34,156 bases of DNA. Source: Pseudomonadota bacterium (GTDB lineage: Bacteria; Pseudomonadota; Gammaproteobacteria; Xanthomonadales; Rhodanobacteraceae). A model generated the notes under the pieces. It had not been told where the DNA came from and ran no database searches. It saw only the letters and a list, made by a program, of their open reading frames with translations. The position numbers and the translations under genes are program-made. Positions within the stretch are counted from its first letter, which is position 1, and each line of letters starts with the position of its first letter. This document shows positions 18,309 to 29,302 of the stretch, in pieces. The stretch covers positions 1 through 34,156 of the forward strand of contig JAJYTG010000012.1 in NCBI GenBank assembly GCA_021793195.1. Reading direction: 5' to 3'.

Positions 18309-19172
18309 TCAGCGCACGAACAGCGTCAGGTAGGCGTGCAGCAGGGTGTCGCCGGCGACGAACCAGATCCAGCCGGCGGCAGCGAGGTAGGGACCGAAGG
18401 CGATCGGGATGCTGCGGTCGCGGCCGCGCAGGACCAGCATCGCGCTGCCGACCACGGCGCCGACCAGCGACGAGATCAGCACGATCGGCAGCAGCGCGCC
18501 CGCGCCCATCCAGGCACCCAGTGCGGCGAGCAGCTTGAAGTCGCCGTAGCCCATGCCTTCCTTGCCGGTCAGCAGCTTGAACAGCCAGTACACGCTCCAC
18601 AGGCTGAGGTAGCCCAGCGCCGCGCCGAGGATGGCCTGCGGCGCGCTGACGAAAACATGGCCCAGCCCCAGCAGCAGGCCCAGCCACAGCAGCGGCAGGG
18701 TGATCGAGTCGGGCAGCAGCTGGGTGCGCAGATCGATGCCGGTCAGTGCCACCAGCGACCAGGTCAGCACCAGGCCCGCGAGCGTCTGGGTGCTGGCGCC
18801 GAAGCGCCAGGCGATCGCCGCGCTGAACAAGGCGGTCGCCAGTTCGACCAGCGGGTACTGGATCGAGATCGGTACGCGGCAGTAGCGGCAGCGGCCGCGC
18901 AGCCACAGCCATGACAGCAGCGGAATGTTGTCGCGGGCGGCCAGCGCGTGCATGCAGTGGGGGCAGTGCGAGGGTTCGCGCACCAGGCCCGGCGGCGGGA
19001 TGCGCTCGTCAGCCGGAAGCTGCAATGCCTCGCGCGCTTCGCCGCGCCAGGCGTGTTCCAGCCGCGCCGGCAGGCGCAGGATGACGACGTTGAGAAAGCT
19101 GCCGACCAGCAGGCCGAGCACGCCGATGACTGCGACCAGCACGGCGGGGGAAAGCAGGGTGATGAAGGACAT
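18309..19172 (-). CDS. pilD: Prepilin peptidase / N-methyltransferase
   Basis: Inner-membrane bifunctional enzyme that cleaves type IV prepilins and type II secretion pseudopilins and methylates the new N-terminus. The 287-residue product has multiple membrane helices, the two zinc-type CxxC pairs (Cys70/Cys73 and Cys95/Cys98) needed for methylation, and the two aspartates of the aspartic protease, Asp147 in GIDLRTQLLPD and Asp211 in GMGYGDFKLL. ATG at 19172 gives MSFITLLSPAVL, the usual short lead into helix 1. An upstream in-frame start would add 16 basic residues with no family match. About 100 bases with a strong hairpin separate it from pilC. Confidence 0.97.
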   Translation of the reverse strand: MSFITLLSPAVLVAVIGVLGLLVGSFLNVVILRLPARLEHAWRGEAREALQLPADERIPPPGLVREPSHCPHCMHALAARDNIPLLSWLWLRGRCRYCRVPISIQYPLVELATALFSAAIAWRFGASTQTLAGLVLTWSLVALTGIDLRTQLLPDSITLPLLWLGLLLGLGHVFVSAPQAILGAALGYLSLWSVYWLFKLLTGKEGMGYGDFKLLAALGAWMGAGALLPIVLISSLVGAVVGSAMLVLRGRDRSIPIAFGPYLAAAGWIWFVAGDTLLHAYLTLFVR

Positions 19173-19221
19173 CCGTCGGTACCCTTGTCGGCAACGCGGG
19201 CGAGCGGCCCGTGACAGCAAG

Positions 19222-19254
19222 GCGCCCGCCGTCGCGCTCGGCGCGGGCGGGCGC
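19222..19254 (-). promoter_or_regulatory. GC-rich stem-loop between pilC and pilD
   Basis: GCGCCCGCC at 19222-19230 pairs perfectly with GGCGGGCGC at 19246-19254 around a 15-base loop. It lies about 20 bases after the pilC stop. No T-run follows on the minus strand. It may reduce read-through into pilD or protect the pilB-pilC message, which would fit the lower need for peptidase than for assembly proteins. Confidence 0.4.
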
Positions 19255-19274
19255 GGGACGTGCGCGGCGGCGGA

Positions 19275-20540
19275 TCAGAATGTGCCGGCCAGCTTGAAGA
19301 TCGGCAGATACAGACCAATGACCATGCCGCCGACCATCACGCCGATCACGACCATGATCATCGGCTCGAGCAGAGTGCTCAAGGTGTCGACGGCGTTGTT
19401 GACCTCTTCCTCGTAGAACTCGGCGACCTTGAACAGCATCGCGTCCAGCGCGCCGGATTCCTCGCCGATCGCGGTCATCTGCACGACCATGTTGGGGAAC
19501 AGGCCGGTCTGGCGCATCGCCAGCTGCATCTGGTGACCGACGGCGATGTCGTCGCGCATCTGCCGGATCGCCTTGGCATAGACCACGCTGCCGGTGGCAC
19601 CGGCCACCGCGTCCATCGCCTCGACCAGCGGCACGCCGGCACGGAAGGTGACGCCCAGGGTGCGGGCGAAGCGCGCGATCGCCGACTGGCGCAGGATGTT
19701 GCCGATCACCGGCATCTTCAGCGACAGCCGGTCGACGGTGTGGGCGAAACTCTCCGAGCGCTTGTAGGCGCTGACGATCAGCACGACGCTGCCGACGACA
19801 ATGATCAGCAGCAGCCACCAGTACGACTGCATGAACTCCGACATGTTGACGATCATCTGGGTGAATGCCGGCAGGCTGGTGCCGGCATCCTTGAACACCC
19901 CCTGGAATACCGGTACCACGAAGATCAGCAGGATCACGCTGACCAGGATCGCGACCGCGAACACCATCGCCGGATAGAACAGCGCCTTCTTGATCTTCGA
20001 CTTGATCGCCTCCATGCGCTCCTTGTAGGTGGCGACGGTGTCGAGCACGGTGTCGAGCACGCCGGCGGATTCGCCGGCCTTGACCAGGTTGCGGAACAGT
20101 TCGTCGAACTGCACCGGATGACGGGCGAGCGCCTCGTGCAGGGTCGAGCCGCCTTCGATCGCCTGCTTGATGTCGACCAGCATGTTCTTCATGCGCACGT
20201 TGCGCTGGCCGCTGGCGATGATGTCGAAGGACTGCACCATCGGCACGCCGGCCGCCATCATGGTGGCGAGCTGGCGGCTGAAGATGGCGATGTCACGCGG
20301 CTTGATGGTGCTGCCGGCGGAGCCGAACAGCGGCTTGGATTTCTCCTTGACCGTCTGCGGATTCATGCCCTGCTTGCGCAGCTCGGCCTTGACGAGGCTG
20401 GCGTTCTTGGCCTGCATCTCGCCATGCATCTTCTGGCCGCGGCGATCCAGCGCGACCCAGTCGTAGGCAGTCAGCTTGCTGACCTCGGCGCGCGCGGCGC
20501 CGACGTCACGCGGGTTCTTGGCGGTGGCGGCGGTGGCCAT
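19275..20540 (-). CDS. pilC: Type IV pilus inner-membrane platform protein PilC
   Basis: Polytopic platform of the type IV pilus machine, contacted by the PilB and PilT ATPases. The 421-residue product has two tandem T2SF domains: IFSRQLATMMAAGVPMVQSF opens the first near residue 85, and RFARTLGVTFRAGVPLVEAM opens the second near residue 290. Membrane helices lie near 187-210, 240-258 and at the C-terminus (MIMVVIGVMVGGMVIGLYLP). Both GE-S-G turns are present (AGESAGVLD and IGEESGALD). A GGGGAG ribosome site precedes the ATG by about six bases. It starts ten bases after the pilB stop. Confidence 0.97.
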   Translation of the reverse strand: MATAATAKNPRDVGAARAEVSKLTAYDWVALDRRGQKMHGEMQAKNASLVKAELRKQGMNPQTVKEKSKPLFGSAGSTIKPRDIAIFSRQLATMMAAGVPMVQSFDIIASGQRNVRMKNMLVDIKQAIEGGSTLHEALARHPVQFDELFRNLVKAGESAGVLDTVLDTVATYKERMEAIKSKIKKALFYPAMVFAVAILVSVILLIFVVPVFQGVFKDAGTSLPAFTQMIVNMSEFMQSYWWLLLIIVVGSVVLIVSAYKRSESFAHTVDRLSLKMPVIGNILRQSAIARFARTLGVTFRAGVPLVEAMDAVAGATGSVVYAKAIRQMRDDIAVGHQMQLAMRQTGLFPNMVVQMTAIGEESGALDAMLFKVAEFYEEEVNNAVDTLSTLLEPMIMVVIGVMVGGMVIGLYLPIFKLAGTF

Positions 20541-20550
20541 GTGAGCTCCC

Positions 20551-22287
20551 CTAGTCCTTGGTGACGCGGTTGATTTCGGCGAGGCTGGTGACGCCGTTGC
20601 GCACCTTCATCAGGGCCGAGGCGCGCAGATCGCGAATGCCGTCCTTGCGCGCCACCTCGGCGATCTTCAGGGCGCTGCCGCCCTCGAGGATGATGCGCTG
20701 GATGTCGTCGGTCATCGGCATCACCTGGTAGATGCCGACGCGGCCCTTGTAACCCTCGGTGCAGCCCGAGCAGCCGACGGCGTCGTAGAGATTGATCTTG
20801 CCGCTGCTGATGTCGGCGATCTCGGTATCGCTGAAACCCTCGGCCTTCAGCGCCGCCGCCGGCAACAGCAGCGGCTTCTTGCAGTCATGCAGCCGGCGCG
20901 CGAGGCGCTGCGCGATCACCAGCGTCACCGACGAGGTGATGTTGTAGGGCGCGATGCCCATGTTCATCAGGCGCGCGATGGTCTGCGAGGCATCGTTGGT
21001 ATGCAGTGTGGACAGCACCATGTGGCCGGTCTGCGCGGCCTTGATCGCGATCTCGGCGGTCTCGAGATCGCGGATCTCGCCGACCATGATCACGTCGGGA
21101 TCCTGGCGCAGGAACGAGCGCAGCGCGGCGGCGAAGGTCATGCCGCGCTTTTCGTTCTGCTGTACCTGGTTGATGCCGGGGACGCGGATCTCGACCGGAT
21201 CCTCGACGGTGGAAATGTTGCGCCCGTCGACGTTGAGGATGTTCAGCGCGGTGTACAGCGACACCGTCTTGCCCGAGCCGGTGGGCCCGGTGACCAGGAC
21301 CATGCCGTAGGGCTTCTCGATGGCATCGAGGAAAAGCTTCTTCTGGTCCTCCTCGTAGCCGAGCTTCTCGATGCCCAGCTTGGCCGCGGCGCCATCGAGG
21401 ATGCGCATCACCACTTTTTCGCCGGCCAGCACCGGCAGCGTGCTGACGCGGAAGTCCATCGCCTTGGACTTGGAGATCGCCAGTTTCATGCGGCCGTCCT
21501 GCGGGATGCGGCGCTCGGCGATGTCGAGGCTGCTCATCACCTTCAGGCGCGAGGCGATGCGCGGCCCGAGCTTGACCGGTGGGTTCGATACCGTGCGCAA
21601 CACGCCATCGACGCGGTAACGCACGCGATAGGCGGTCTCGTAGGGCTCGAAGTGGATGTCGGAGGCGCCGCGGCGGATGGCATCGACCAGGATCTTGTTG
21701 ACGAACTTGACGATGGGCGCCTCGTCGGTCGCCGAGGCGTCGGGTGCGGCGTCGGTATCGACATCGCCGGACTCCAGCTGCAGGTTCTCCAGACCCTCGT
21801 CGTCATCGAGGCCGGTGATGCTGGTACCCGCCTGCTGCATCGCGAAATCGATCGCGCGCTGCAGCTCGTGCTCCTCGACCAGAATCGGATCGACGTTGTG
21901 GTTGGAGTGGAACTTGATCTCCTCCAGCGCGCGCGGGTTGGTGATGTCGGCGACGCCGACGAACAGGCGATTGCCGCGCTTGAACAGCGGCAGCGCGCTG
22001 TGTTTGCGCACCAGTTCCTCGCTGACCAGTTTCAGCGGCATCTGCACCGGGTCGATCGCCGATACGTCGAGCAGCGGCACGCCGAACTCGGCCGACAGCG
22101 CCAGCGCCACCACCCGGCCCTCCACGAGGCCGCGTTCGGTCAGCAGGGTATGCAGGGAGATCTTGTGCCGGGTGGCCTCGTCGACGGCGCTGCGCGCATC
22201 GGCCTCGGCCAGCACCTTGTCCATCACCAGTCGCCGCGCCAGACCCGGCAGTCCGGCCAGCGGTGGCGGATTCATCTGAGTTGCCAT
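20551..22287 (-). CDS. pilB: Type IV pilus extension ATPase PilB
   Basis: Cytoplasmic hexameric ATPase that powers pilus extension. The 578-residue product has the N-terminal T2SSE-N (MshEN-like) domain over about residues 45-155, an acidic linker at 160-190, then the ATPase core. The core shows Walker A GPTGSGKT at 334-341, the Asp box STVEDPVE near 359, Walker B DPDVIMVGEIRD at 396-407, and the His box GHMVLSTLHTND at 421-432. The zinc module is DCKKP...VGCSGCTEGYKGR. No pilA, pilR or pilS lies in the window, though pilA often sits beside pilB in this order. The 216 bases upstream contain hairpins but no promoter that I can assign safely. Confidence 0.97.
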   Translation of the reverse strand: MATQMNPPPLAGLPGLARRLVMDKVLAEADARSAVDEATRHKISLHTLLTERGLVEGRVVALALSAEFGVPLLDVSAIDPVQMPLKLVSEELVRKHSALPLFKRGNRLFVGVADITNPRALEEIKFHSNHNVDPILVEEHELQRAIDFAMQQAGTSITGLDDDEGLENLQLESGDVDTDAAPDASATDEAPIVKFVNKILVDAIRRGASDIHFEPYETAYRVRYRVDGVLRTVSNPPVKLGPRIASRLKVMSSLDIAERRIPQDGRMKLAISKSKAMDFRVSTLPVLAGEKVVMRILDGAAAKLGIEKLGYEEDQKKLFLDAIEKPYGMVLVTGPTGSGKTVSLYTALNILNVDGRNISTVEDPVEIRVPGINQVQQNEKRGMTFAAALRSFLRQDPDVIMVGEIRDLETAEIAIKAAQTGHMVLSTLHTNDASQTIARLMNMGIAPYNITSSVTLVIAQRLARRLHDCKKPLLLPAAALKAEGFSDTEIADISSGKINLYDAVGCSGCTEGYKGRVGIYQVMPMTDDIQRIILEGGSALKIAEVARKDGIRDLRASALMKVRNGVTSLAEINRVTKD

Positions 22288-22395
22288 AAGGAAGTGTGCC
22301 TAACCCCCGGATCCGATACCGAATCTACCGCAAAACCCGTATCGATGGGCATTCCGGAGCCCAGCATGGTCGGGAGTGACCCCGGGGAGGGTGAT

Positions 22396-22438
22396 GGCGG
22401 TCACGCCGGGCGCCGGCGACCGCCGCGGGGAGGCCCCG
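22396..22438. terminator. Tandem stem-loops upstream of pilB
   Basis: GGCGGT-CA-CGCCGG pairs with CCGGCG-ACCGCC around a GCG loop (12 pairs with a two-base bulge, 22396-22424). A second hairpin, CGGGG-AGG-CCCCG, follows at 22426-22438. They lie downstream of the small membrane protein gene and upstream of pilB, both on the minus strand. Neither is followed by a T-run, so terminator activity is uncertain. Confidence 0.35.
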
Positions 22439-22503
22439 TCAGTTGCCAGGCGGCTTCCTCAGGTTGAACACCCGGCGCAGCCGCGACGGCGTCTGTCTGC
22501 GTT

Positions 22504-22863
22504 TCACGGTTTGCGCTTCGCGGCGTCGCGGTCGAGGTGGAAGCGATGCAGCATGCGATGCACGAACGGCGCCAGCAGCACGCCGGCCAGGAAGATCACG
22601 ACCAGGCCGCAGTACAGCGCGTAGGTGCCGGCGAAGAGCTTGCCGGCCAGCGTCGCCGGCGACTCCAGCGGACCCATGCCCGACAGCAGCATCGCCGCGT
22701 TGACGTAGGCGTCGGCCCAGCCCAGATGCTCGAAGCCGTGATAGCCCAGCATCCCGGCCAGCAGAGAGAGCGTGATCACCGCGATCGCCGCCAGCAGGTT
22801 GCGCGCGACGCGGCGCAGGAACTGGCGGCGCGGCAGCAGCGGGTCGGCGCGGTGCTCGTACAT
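22504..22863 (-). CDS. Small two-helix membrane protein, ion-channel-like
   Basis: A 119-residue protein with two hydrophobic helices (about residues 20-43 and 76-103), a re-entrant-like segment between them (AAMLLSGMGPLESPATLAGKL) and a basic C-terminus rich in H and R. The arrangement recalls a two-helix potassium channel pore, and relatives are sometimes annotated as such. However, the filter sequence TVGYG is absent and GMGP stands in its place, so channel activity is unproven. Its ATG overlaps the stop of the thioredoxin-TPR gene (TGATG), implying coupled translation. Confidence 0.75.
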   Translation of the reverse strand: MYEHRADPLLPRRQFLRRVARNLLAAIAVITLSLLAGMLGYHGFEHLGWADAYVNAAMLLSGMGPLESPATLAGKLFAGTYALYCGLVVIFLAGVLLAPFVHRMLHRFHLDRDAAKRKP

Positions 22864-23732
22864 CAGAACAGCAGCGAAGTCATGCGGCGGCGCGTGCGTG
22901 CGACCAGCTCGGCATCGTCGATCACCTGGAACGCGGCCAGCAGGCGCTTTTTCGCCTGGCCCTCGTTCCAGCCGCGGGCGTCGGCCAGCAGGGCCAGCAG
23001 GTCATCCAGCGCTCCCGCGCTGTCGCCGTCGACCAGCTTGTGCACGGCGAGCAGATCGCGCGCGGCGTAATCGTTGCCGTCGGCGGCGGTGCGCGCCCGC
23101 AAGGTCGCCACGTCAGGCGCGCCCTCGATCGTGGCGGCAAGATCGAGCCGGCTGCGCAGCACCCTGGCGCGGTCGTCGCTGGCGAGGTTGGCGGGCAGGG
23201 CATCGAGCTCGGCCGCGGCGGCCCTGGTGTTGCCGGCGCGCATGAACGCCTGCGCCAGCTCGAGCTTGAGCTCGGCCTTGTCGGGCTCGCGCGCCAGGGC
23301 CTGCTGCAGACGGTTGACGGCTTCGGCGGGCGTCTCCGGCGGCAACTCCGCAACCGGCACGTCTTGCGCCGCCGCCGCGCCGGGCTGGATGCCGTGACGC
23401 GCGAGAAATTCGCGCACCCCGCGTTCGGGCAGCGCGCCCATGAAACCGTCCACCGGCTGGCCGTCCCTGATCAGCATCACCGTGGGCAGGCTGCGCACGC
23501 CGAACACCTGCGCCAGCGCCATTTCCTTGTCGGTGTCCACCTTGACCAGGCGGAATGCGCCCGCGTACTCGCCAGCGAGCTTTTCCAGGATCGGTCCGAG
23601 CTGCTTGCAGGGACCGCACCAGGCGGCCCAGAAATCCACCAGCACCGGCTGCTGCAGCGAGGCGTTGAGCACCTCGGTTTCGAAGTTGGCCTGGGTGGCG
23701 TCGATGACGTGGGCGTTGAGGGCGGCAGGCAT
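22863..23732 (-). CDS. cnoX: Thioredoxin-TPR chaperedoxin (CnoX/YbbN family)
   Basis: A 289-residue cytoplasmic protein with an N-terminal thioredoxin fold (active site WCGPC, Cys39 and Cys42; cis-Pro in RSLPTVML) and a C-terminal helical TPR-like region from about residue 130. This is the build of CnoX/YbbN, which protects proteins from oxidative aggregation and hands them to GroEL/ES. E. coli YbbN has lost the full CxxC, whereas this one keeps it, as in Caulobacter CnoX, so redox activity is likely. ATG at 23732 gives MPAALNAHVIDATQANFETEV, matching family N-termini. It is divergent from the YeeE/YedE genes. Confidence 0.93.
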   Translation of the reverse strand: MPAALNAHVIDATQANFETEVLNASLQQPVLVDFWAAWCGPCKQLGPILEKLAGEYAGAFRLVKVDTDKEMALAQVFGVRSLPTVMLIRDGQPVDGFMGALPERGVREFLARHGIQPGAAAAQDVPVAELPPETPAEAVNRLQQALAREPDKAELKLELAQAFMRAGNTRAAAAELDALPANLASDDRARVLRSRLDLAATIEGAPDVATLRARTAADGNDYAARDLLAVHKLVDGDSAGALDDLLALLADARGWNEGQAKKRLLAAFQVIDDAELVARTRRRMTSLLF

Positions 23733-23879
23733 GGCGGGGTTCCGCGACAAGACGATCGCCCATGATTGGGGCCGGCGCGGACCGACGCAAGCGGCGCCGG
23801 CGCTGGCATGAGGTGGCGCGTGCGCCCGCCTGTCGCGGCAGGCGTTAGCATGGGGGCCGGCTCGATCAGGAATCTGCGG

Positions 23880-24347
23880 ATGAACACGCTGGCAGCGTTG
23901 TTTCCCGAGGGCTGGGTGCACTATCTGGCGGGCGGCGTGCTGATCGGCGCCGGCATCGGGTTGGTGTTCGTCGGCACCGGGCTGATCGGCGGCGCCAGCA
24001 GCTTTTTCAGCGCCACCCTGTCGTGGTTTGACCGCTCGCCGGGATTCCGCGTCGAAGGCCTGGCGGCTTCGCGCCGCTGGCGGCTGGTGTATGCGATCGG
24101 CATGCTGCTCGGGGCGTCGTCGTGGTGGGCCGGGCGCGGCGGTGCGGCCTGGCTGACGGCGGTGCCCGCCTGGCAACTCGCGCTGGGCGGCGTGATCGGC
24201 GGCTTCGGCGCGCGTCTCGGCGGCGGCTGCACGTCGGGGCACGGTGTCTGCGGGCTGGGCAACCTGCAGTTGCCCTCGCTGGTGTCGGTGATGGTGTTCC
24301 TGAGCACCGCGGTATTGACCGCGCATCTCCTGGCGGCGGTGCGCTGA
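23880..24347 (+). CDS. YeeE/YedE half-transporter, first component
   Basis: A 155-residue membrane protein of the sulfur-transport family PF04143. It has helices near residues 14-48, 70-84, 97-112 and 130-152, and the signature GGFGARLGGGCTSGHGVCG with Cys117 and Cys124. Full-length relatives such as TsuA take up thiosulfate, using cysteines at this type of site. Here the transporter is split into two halves, as in many proteobacteria. ATG at 23880 is preceded by AGGAA, and the start gives MNTLAALFPEGW. It overlaps the second half by one base. Confidence 0.93.
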   Translation: MNTLAALFPEGWVHYLAGGVLIGAGIGLVFVGTGLIGGASSFFSATLSWFDRSPGFRVEGLAASRRWRLVYAIGMLLGASSWWAGRGGAAWLTAVPAWQLALGGVIGGFGARLGGGCTSGHGVCGLGNLQLPSLVSVMVFLSTAVLTAHLLAAVR

Positions 24348-24802
24348 TGGGGCGCATGGACTCGGCGGTCACGGCGGGGGTCGAACTGCGCGGAGCGGGC
24401 TGGCTGTGCATCGGCCTCGGCGGCGGCCTGTTCGGCTTCGGCCTCGCGCTGAGCGGCATGGTGCGGCCCGAGGTGGTGCTCGACTTCCTGATGTTCCGCG
24501 ATCTCGGCCTGCTGCTGGTGCTGGGCGGTGCGGCGCTGACCGCAATGCTGGCCTTCCGATTGGCTCCGCGGCTGCTGCCGCGGCCGTTGCTGGGTGGCTG
24601 GTTTCATGCGCATCCGGCGCGCATCGACCGGCGCAGCATGCTCGGTGCGGCGCTGTTCGGCATCGGCTGGGGCATCAGCGGCGTGTGCCCGGCACCGGCG
24701 ATTGCCGGCCTGGGCGCGGGCGACTGGCCCCTGCTGTGGAGCGCGGCGGGACTGTTCCTCGGCGCCTGGATCCAGGGGCGCTGGTTCGCGCGCTCCGGAT
24801 GA
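24347..24802 (+). CDS. YeeE/YedE half-transporter, second component
   Basis: A 151-residue membrane protein that completes the split transporter. It has the motifs FGFGLALSGMVRPEVVLDFL (about residues 29-48) and GIGWGISGVCPAPAI (105-119, with Cys114), which match the second conserved half of YeeE/YedE proteins. It starts within TGATG of the first half, so the pair is translated together and probably forms a heterodimer. No adjacent ArsR/BigR regulator, persulfide dioxygenase or rhodanese gene is present, so the sulfur species carried is open. Confidence 0.93.
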   Translation: MGRMDSAVTAGVELRGAGWLCIGLGGGLFGFGLALSGMVRPEVVLDFLMFRDLGLLLVLGGAALTAMLAFRLAPRLLPRPLLGGWFHAHPARIDRRSMLGAALFGIGWGISGVCPAPAIAGLGAGDWPLLWSAAGLFLGAWIQGRWFARSG

Positions 24803-24811
24803 CTCGCGTGC

Positions 24812-25078
24812 TCAGCCGTGGTGCAACTTCAGCACCAGGATGATGCCCGCCAGGACCAGGGTGAGGCTGTTGGAAAGGATGATCGGCCACGAGCCCAGCA
24901 CCAGCCCGTAGCCCAGCCAGAACGCGATGCCCACGGTGAAGATCAGGTACATGCCCAGCGACAGCGCGCGGGTGTCGCGCGTGCGCAGGGTGCGCCAGAC
25001 CTGCGGCACGAAGGCCACCGTGGTCAGCGTGGCGGCGATGTAGCCCAGCCAGTCGCCGGGCAGCGCGGTCGCGATCAT
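24812..25078 (-). CDS. SemiSWEET-type (PQ-loop/MtN3) transporter
   Basis: An 88-residue membrane protein with three predicted helices (about residues 9-27, 41-59 and 63-85) and the PQ motif at Pro25-Gln26 in VAFVPQVWRT, followed by LSLGMYLIF and an Asn-containing third helix (LSNSLTLVL). Bacterial SemiSWEETs act as homodimers that move small sugars by facilitated diffusion. The ATG overlaps the amidohydrolase stop (ATGA), so translation is probably coupled. It converges on the second YeeE/YedE gene with nine bases between them. Confidence 0.93.
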   Translation of the reverse strand: MIATALPGDWLGYIAATLTTVAFVPQVWRTLRTRDTRALSLGMYLIFTVGIAFWLGYGLVLGSWPIILSNSLTLVLAGIILVLKLHHG

Positions 25079-26412
25079 TCGCTCACGGCGCGGCCATCGT
25101 GCTTGAACACGACGCCGTCCTTCATCACGAAGCCGACGTGCTGCAGCAGGCTGACGTCGGCCAGCGGATCGCCGGTCACGGCGATCACGTCGGCGCGATA
25201 GCCGGGCGCGATGCGGCCGAGCTCGTTCGGGTGATGCAGCAGGGCCGCCGCGTTGACGGTGGCGGCCTGGATCGCGGCCATGGCCGGGATGCCGGCCTCG
25301 ACCATGTAGGCAAACTCTCTGGCGTTGTCACCGTGCGGATAGACGCCGGCATCGGTGCCGAAGGCGATCCGGACCCCGGCGCGATACGCCTTGCCGGCGG
25401 TGGCCAGGATCCTCGGGCCGATCGCCGCCGCCTTGGCCGCGACCTGCGGCGGGTAGTAGCCCGGCACCTTCGCTTTTCCGGCCACGAACTCGCCGGCGGT
25501 GATGGTCGGCACGTACCAGGTCCCATGCTGCTTCATCAGCGCCATGTCGGCGGCGTCCATGGCGGTGCCGTGCTCGATCGAATCGACCCCGCCCAGCACC
25601 GCGCGGCGGATCGCCTCGGCGCCGTGCGCGTGCGCGGCCACGGTGTAGCCGTAATCGTGCGCGGCGGCGACCACGGCCTGGATTTCCGCCAGCGTCATCT
25701 GCGGATTGTCGCCGCTGGCGCTTTCGTCCAGCACCCCGCCCGAGGGCATGATCTTGATCACGTCCACGCCCAGCTTGTAGTGCGCGCGCACGGCTTTCCA
25801 AGCGTCGGCGGGGCTGTCGATGATGCCGTGCAGCGGGCCGGGATCGCCGGCCAGATCCATGCGGTAGCCGTCGGTCGGATCGGCGTGGCCGCCGGTGCTG
25901 CCGATCGGCTCGCCCGCGGTGTAGATGCGCGGCCCCGCGATCAGGCCGCCCTTGATCGCATTGCGCAGGGCGATCGATTCGCTGGCGATGTCGCCGAGAT
26001 TGCGCACCGTGGTGAACCCGGCCAGCAGCGTGCGCCGCGCGTACAGCGTGCCGCGAATCGCGTAGTCGGCGGGGTTGAGGCGGAACCGGTCGCTGTAGGT
26101 CGTCGGCCCGAACTGCATCGTCAGGTGCACGTGGGCGTCGATCAGGCCCGGCAGGCAGGTGCTGCGGCCGAGATCGATCACGGTGGCGCCGGGGCGTGCG
26201 CCGCGGCCGGGCTCCACCGCGACCACCCGGTCCTTCTCGATCACGATCGTGCTGGCGCCCAGGGTACGGCCCGCGGCGGGGTCGAGCAGGTGGCCGCAAT
26301 GCAGGAGCGTCGTTGCGGACGGACGCGTCGCGGCCGGCGCCGGATCGGCGGTGGCCAGCACGAGTGGTGATGCCAGCAGTGCCGTGGCGACGACGGCGAT
26401 TGGCAGGCGCAT
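25075..26412 (-). CDS. Exported metal-dependent amidohydrolase (prolidase/imidazolonepropionase-like)
   Basis: A 445-residue amidohydrolase-superfamily enzyme with a signal peptide (MRLPIAVVATALLASPLVLA, cleavage near residues 20-28). The metal site can be followed: HxH at His94/His96 in DAHVHL, a carboxylated Lys220 in DVIKIMPSGG, His261 in AAHAHG, His281 in IEHGT, and Asp354 in FGTDAG. This layout matches the Xaa-Pro dipeptidase-like amidohydrolases such as the Sgx9260 group, so the substrate may be an N-acyl or prolyl peptide. AGGGGAG about seven bases upstream supports ATG at 26412. It is divergent from leuS. Confidence 0.93.
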   Translation of the reverse strand: MRLPIAVVATALLASPLVLATADPAPAATRPSATTLLHCGHLLDPAAGRTLGASTIVIEKDRVVAVEPGRGARPGATVIDLGRSTCLPGLIDAHVHLTMQFGPTTYSDRFRLNPADYAIRGTLYARRTLLAGFTTVRNLGDIASESIALRNAIKGGLIAGPRIYTAGEPIGSTGGHADPTDGYRMDLAGDPGPLHGIIDSPADAWKAVRAHYKLGVDVIKIMPSGGVLDESASGDNPQMTLAEIQAVVAAAHDYGYTVAAHAHGAEAIRRAVLGGVDSIEHGTAMDAADMALMKQHGTWYVPTITAGEFVAGKAKVPGYYPPQVAAKAAAIGPRILATAGKAYRAGVRIAFGTDAGVYPHGDNAREFAYMVEAGIPAMAAIQAATVNAAALLHHPNELGRIAPGYRADVIAVTGDPLADVSLLQHVGFVMKDGVVFKHDGRAVSE

Positions 26413-26470
26413 GGCGAACTCCCCTGGTGGCAACCGGGCCAGCATAACCGCGCGCCGCAGCCGGCTGCGC

Positions 26471-29259
<2,789 letters not shown>

Positions 29260-29302
29260 GCCTACGATGGCATCGCGTGCCTCCATCTTCCGGAATCCGT
29301 CC

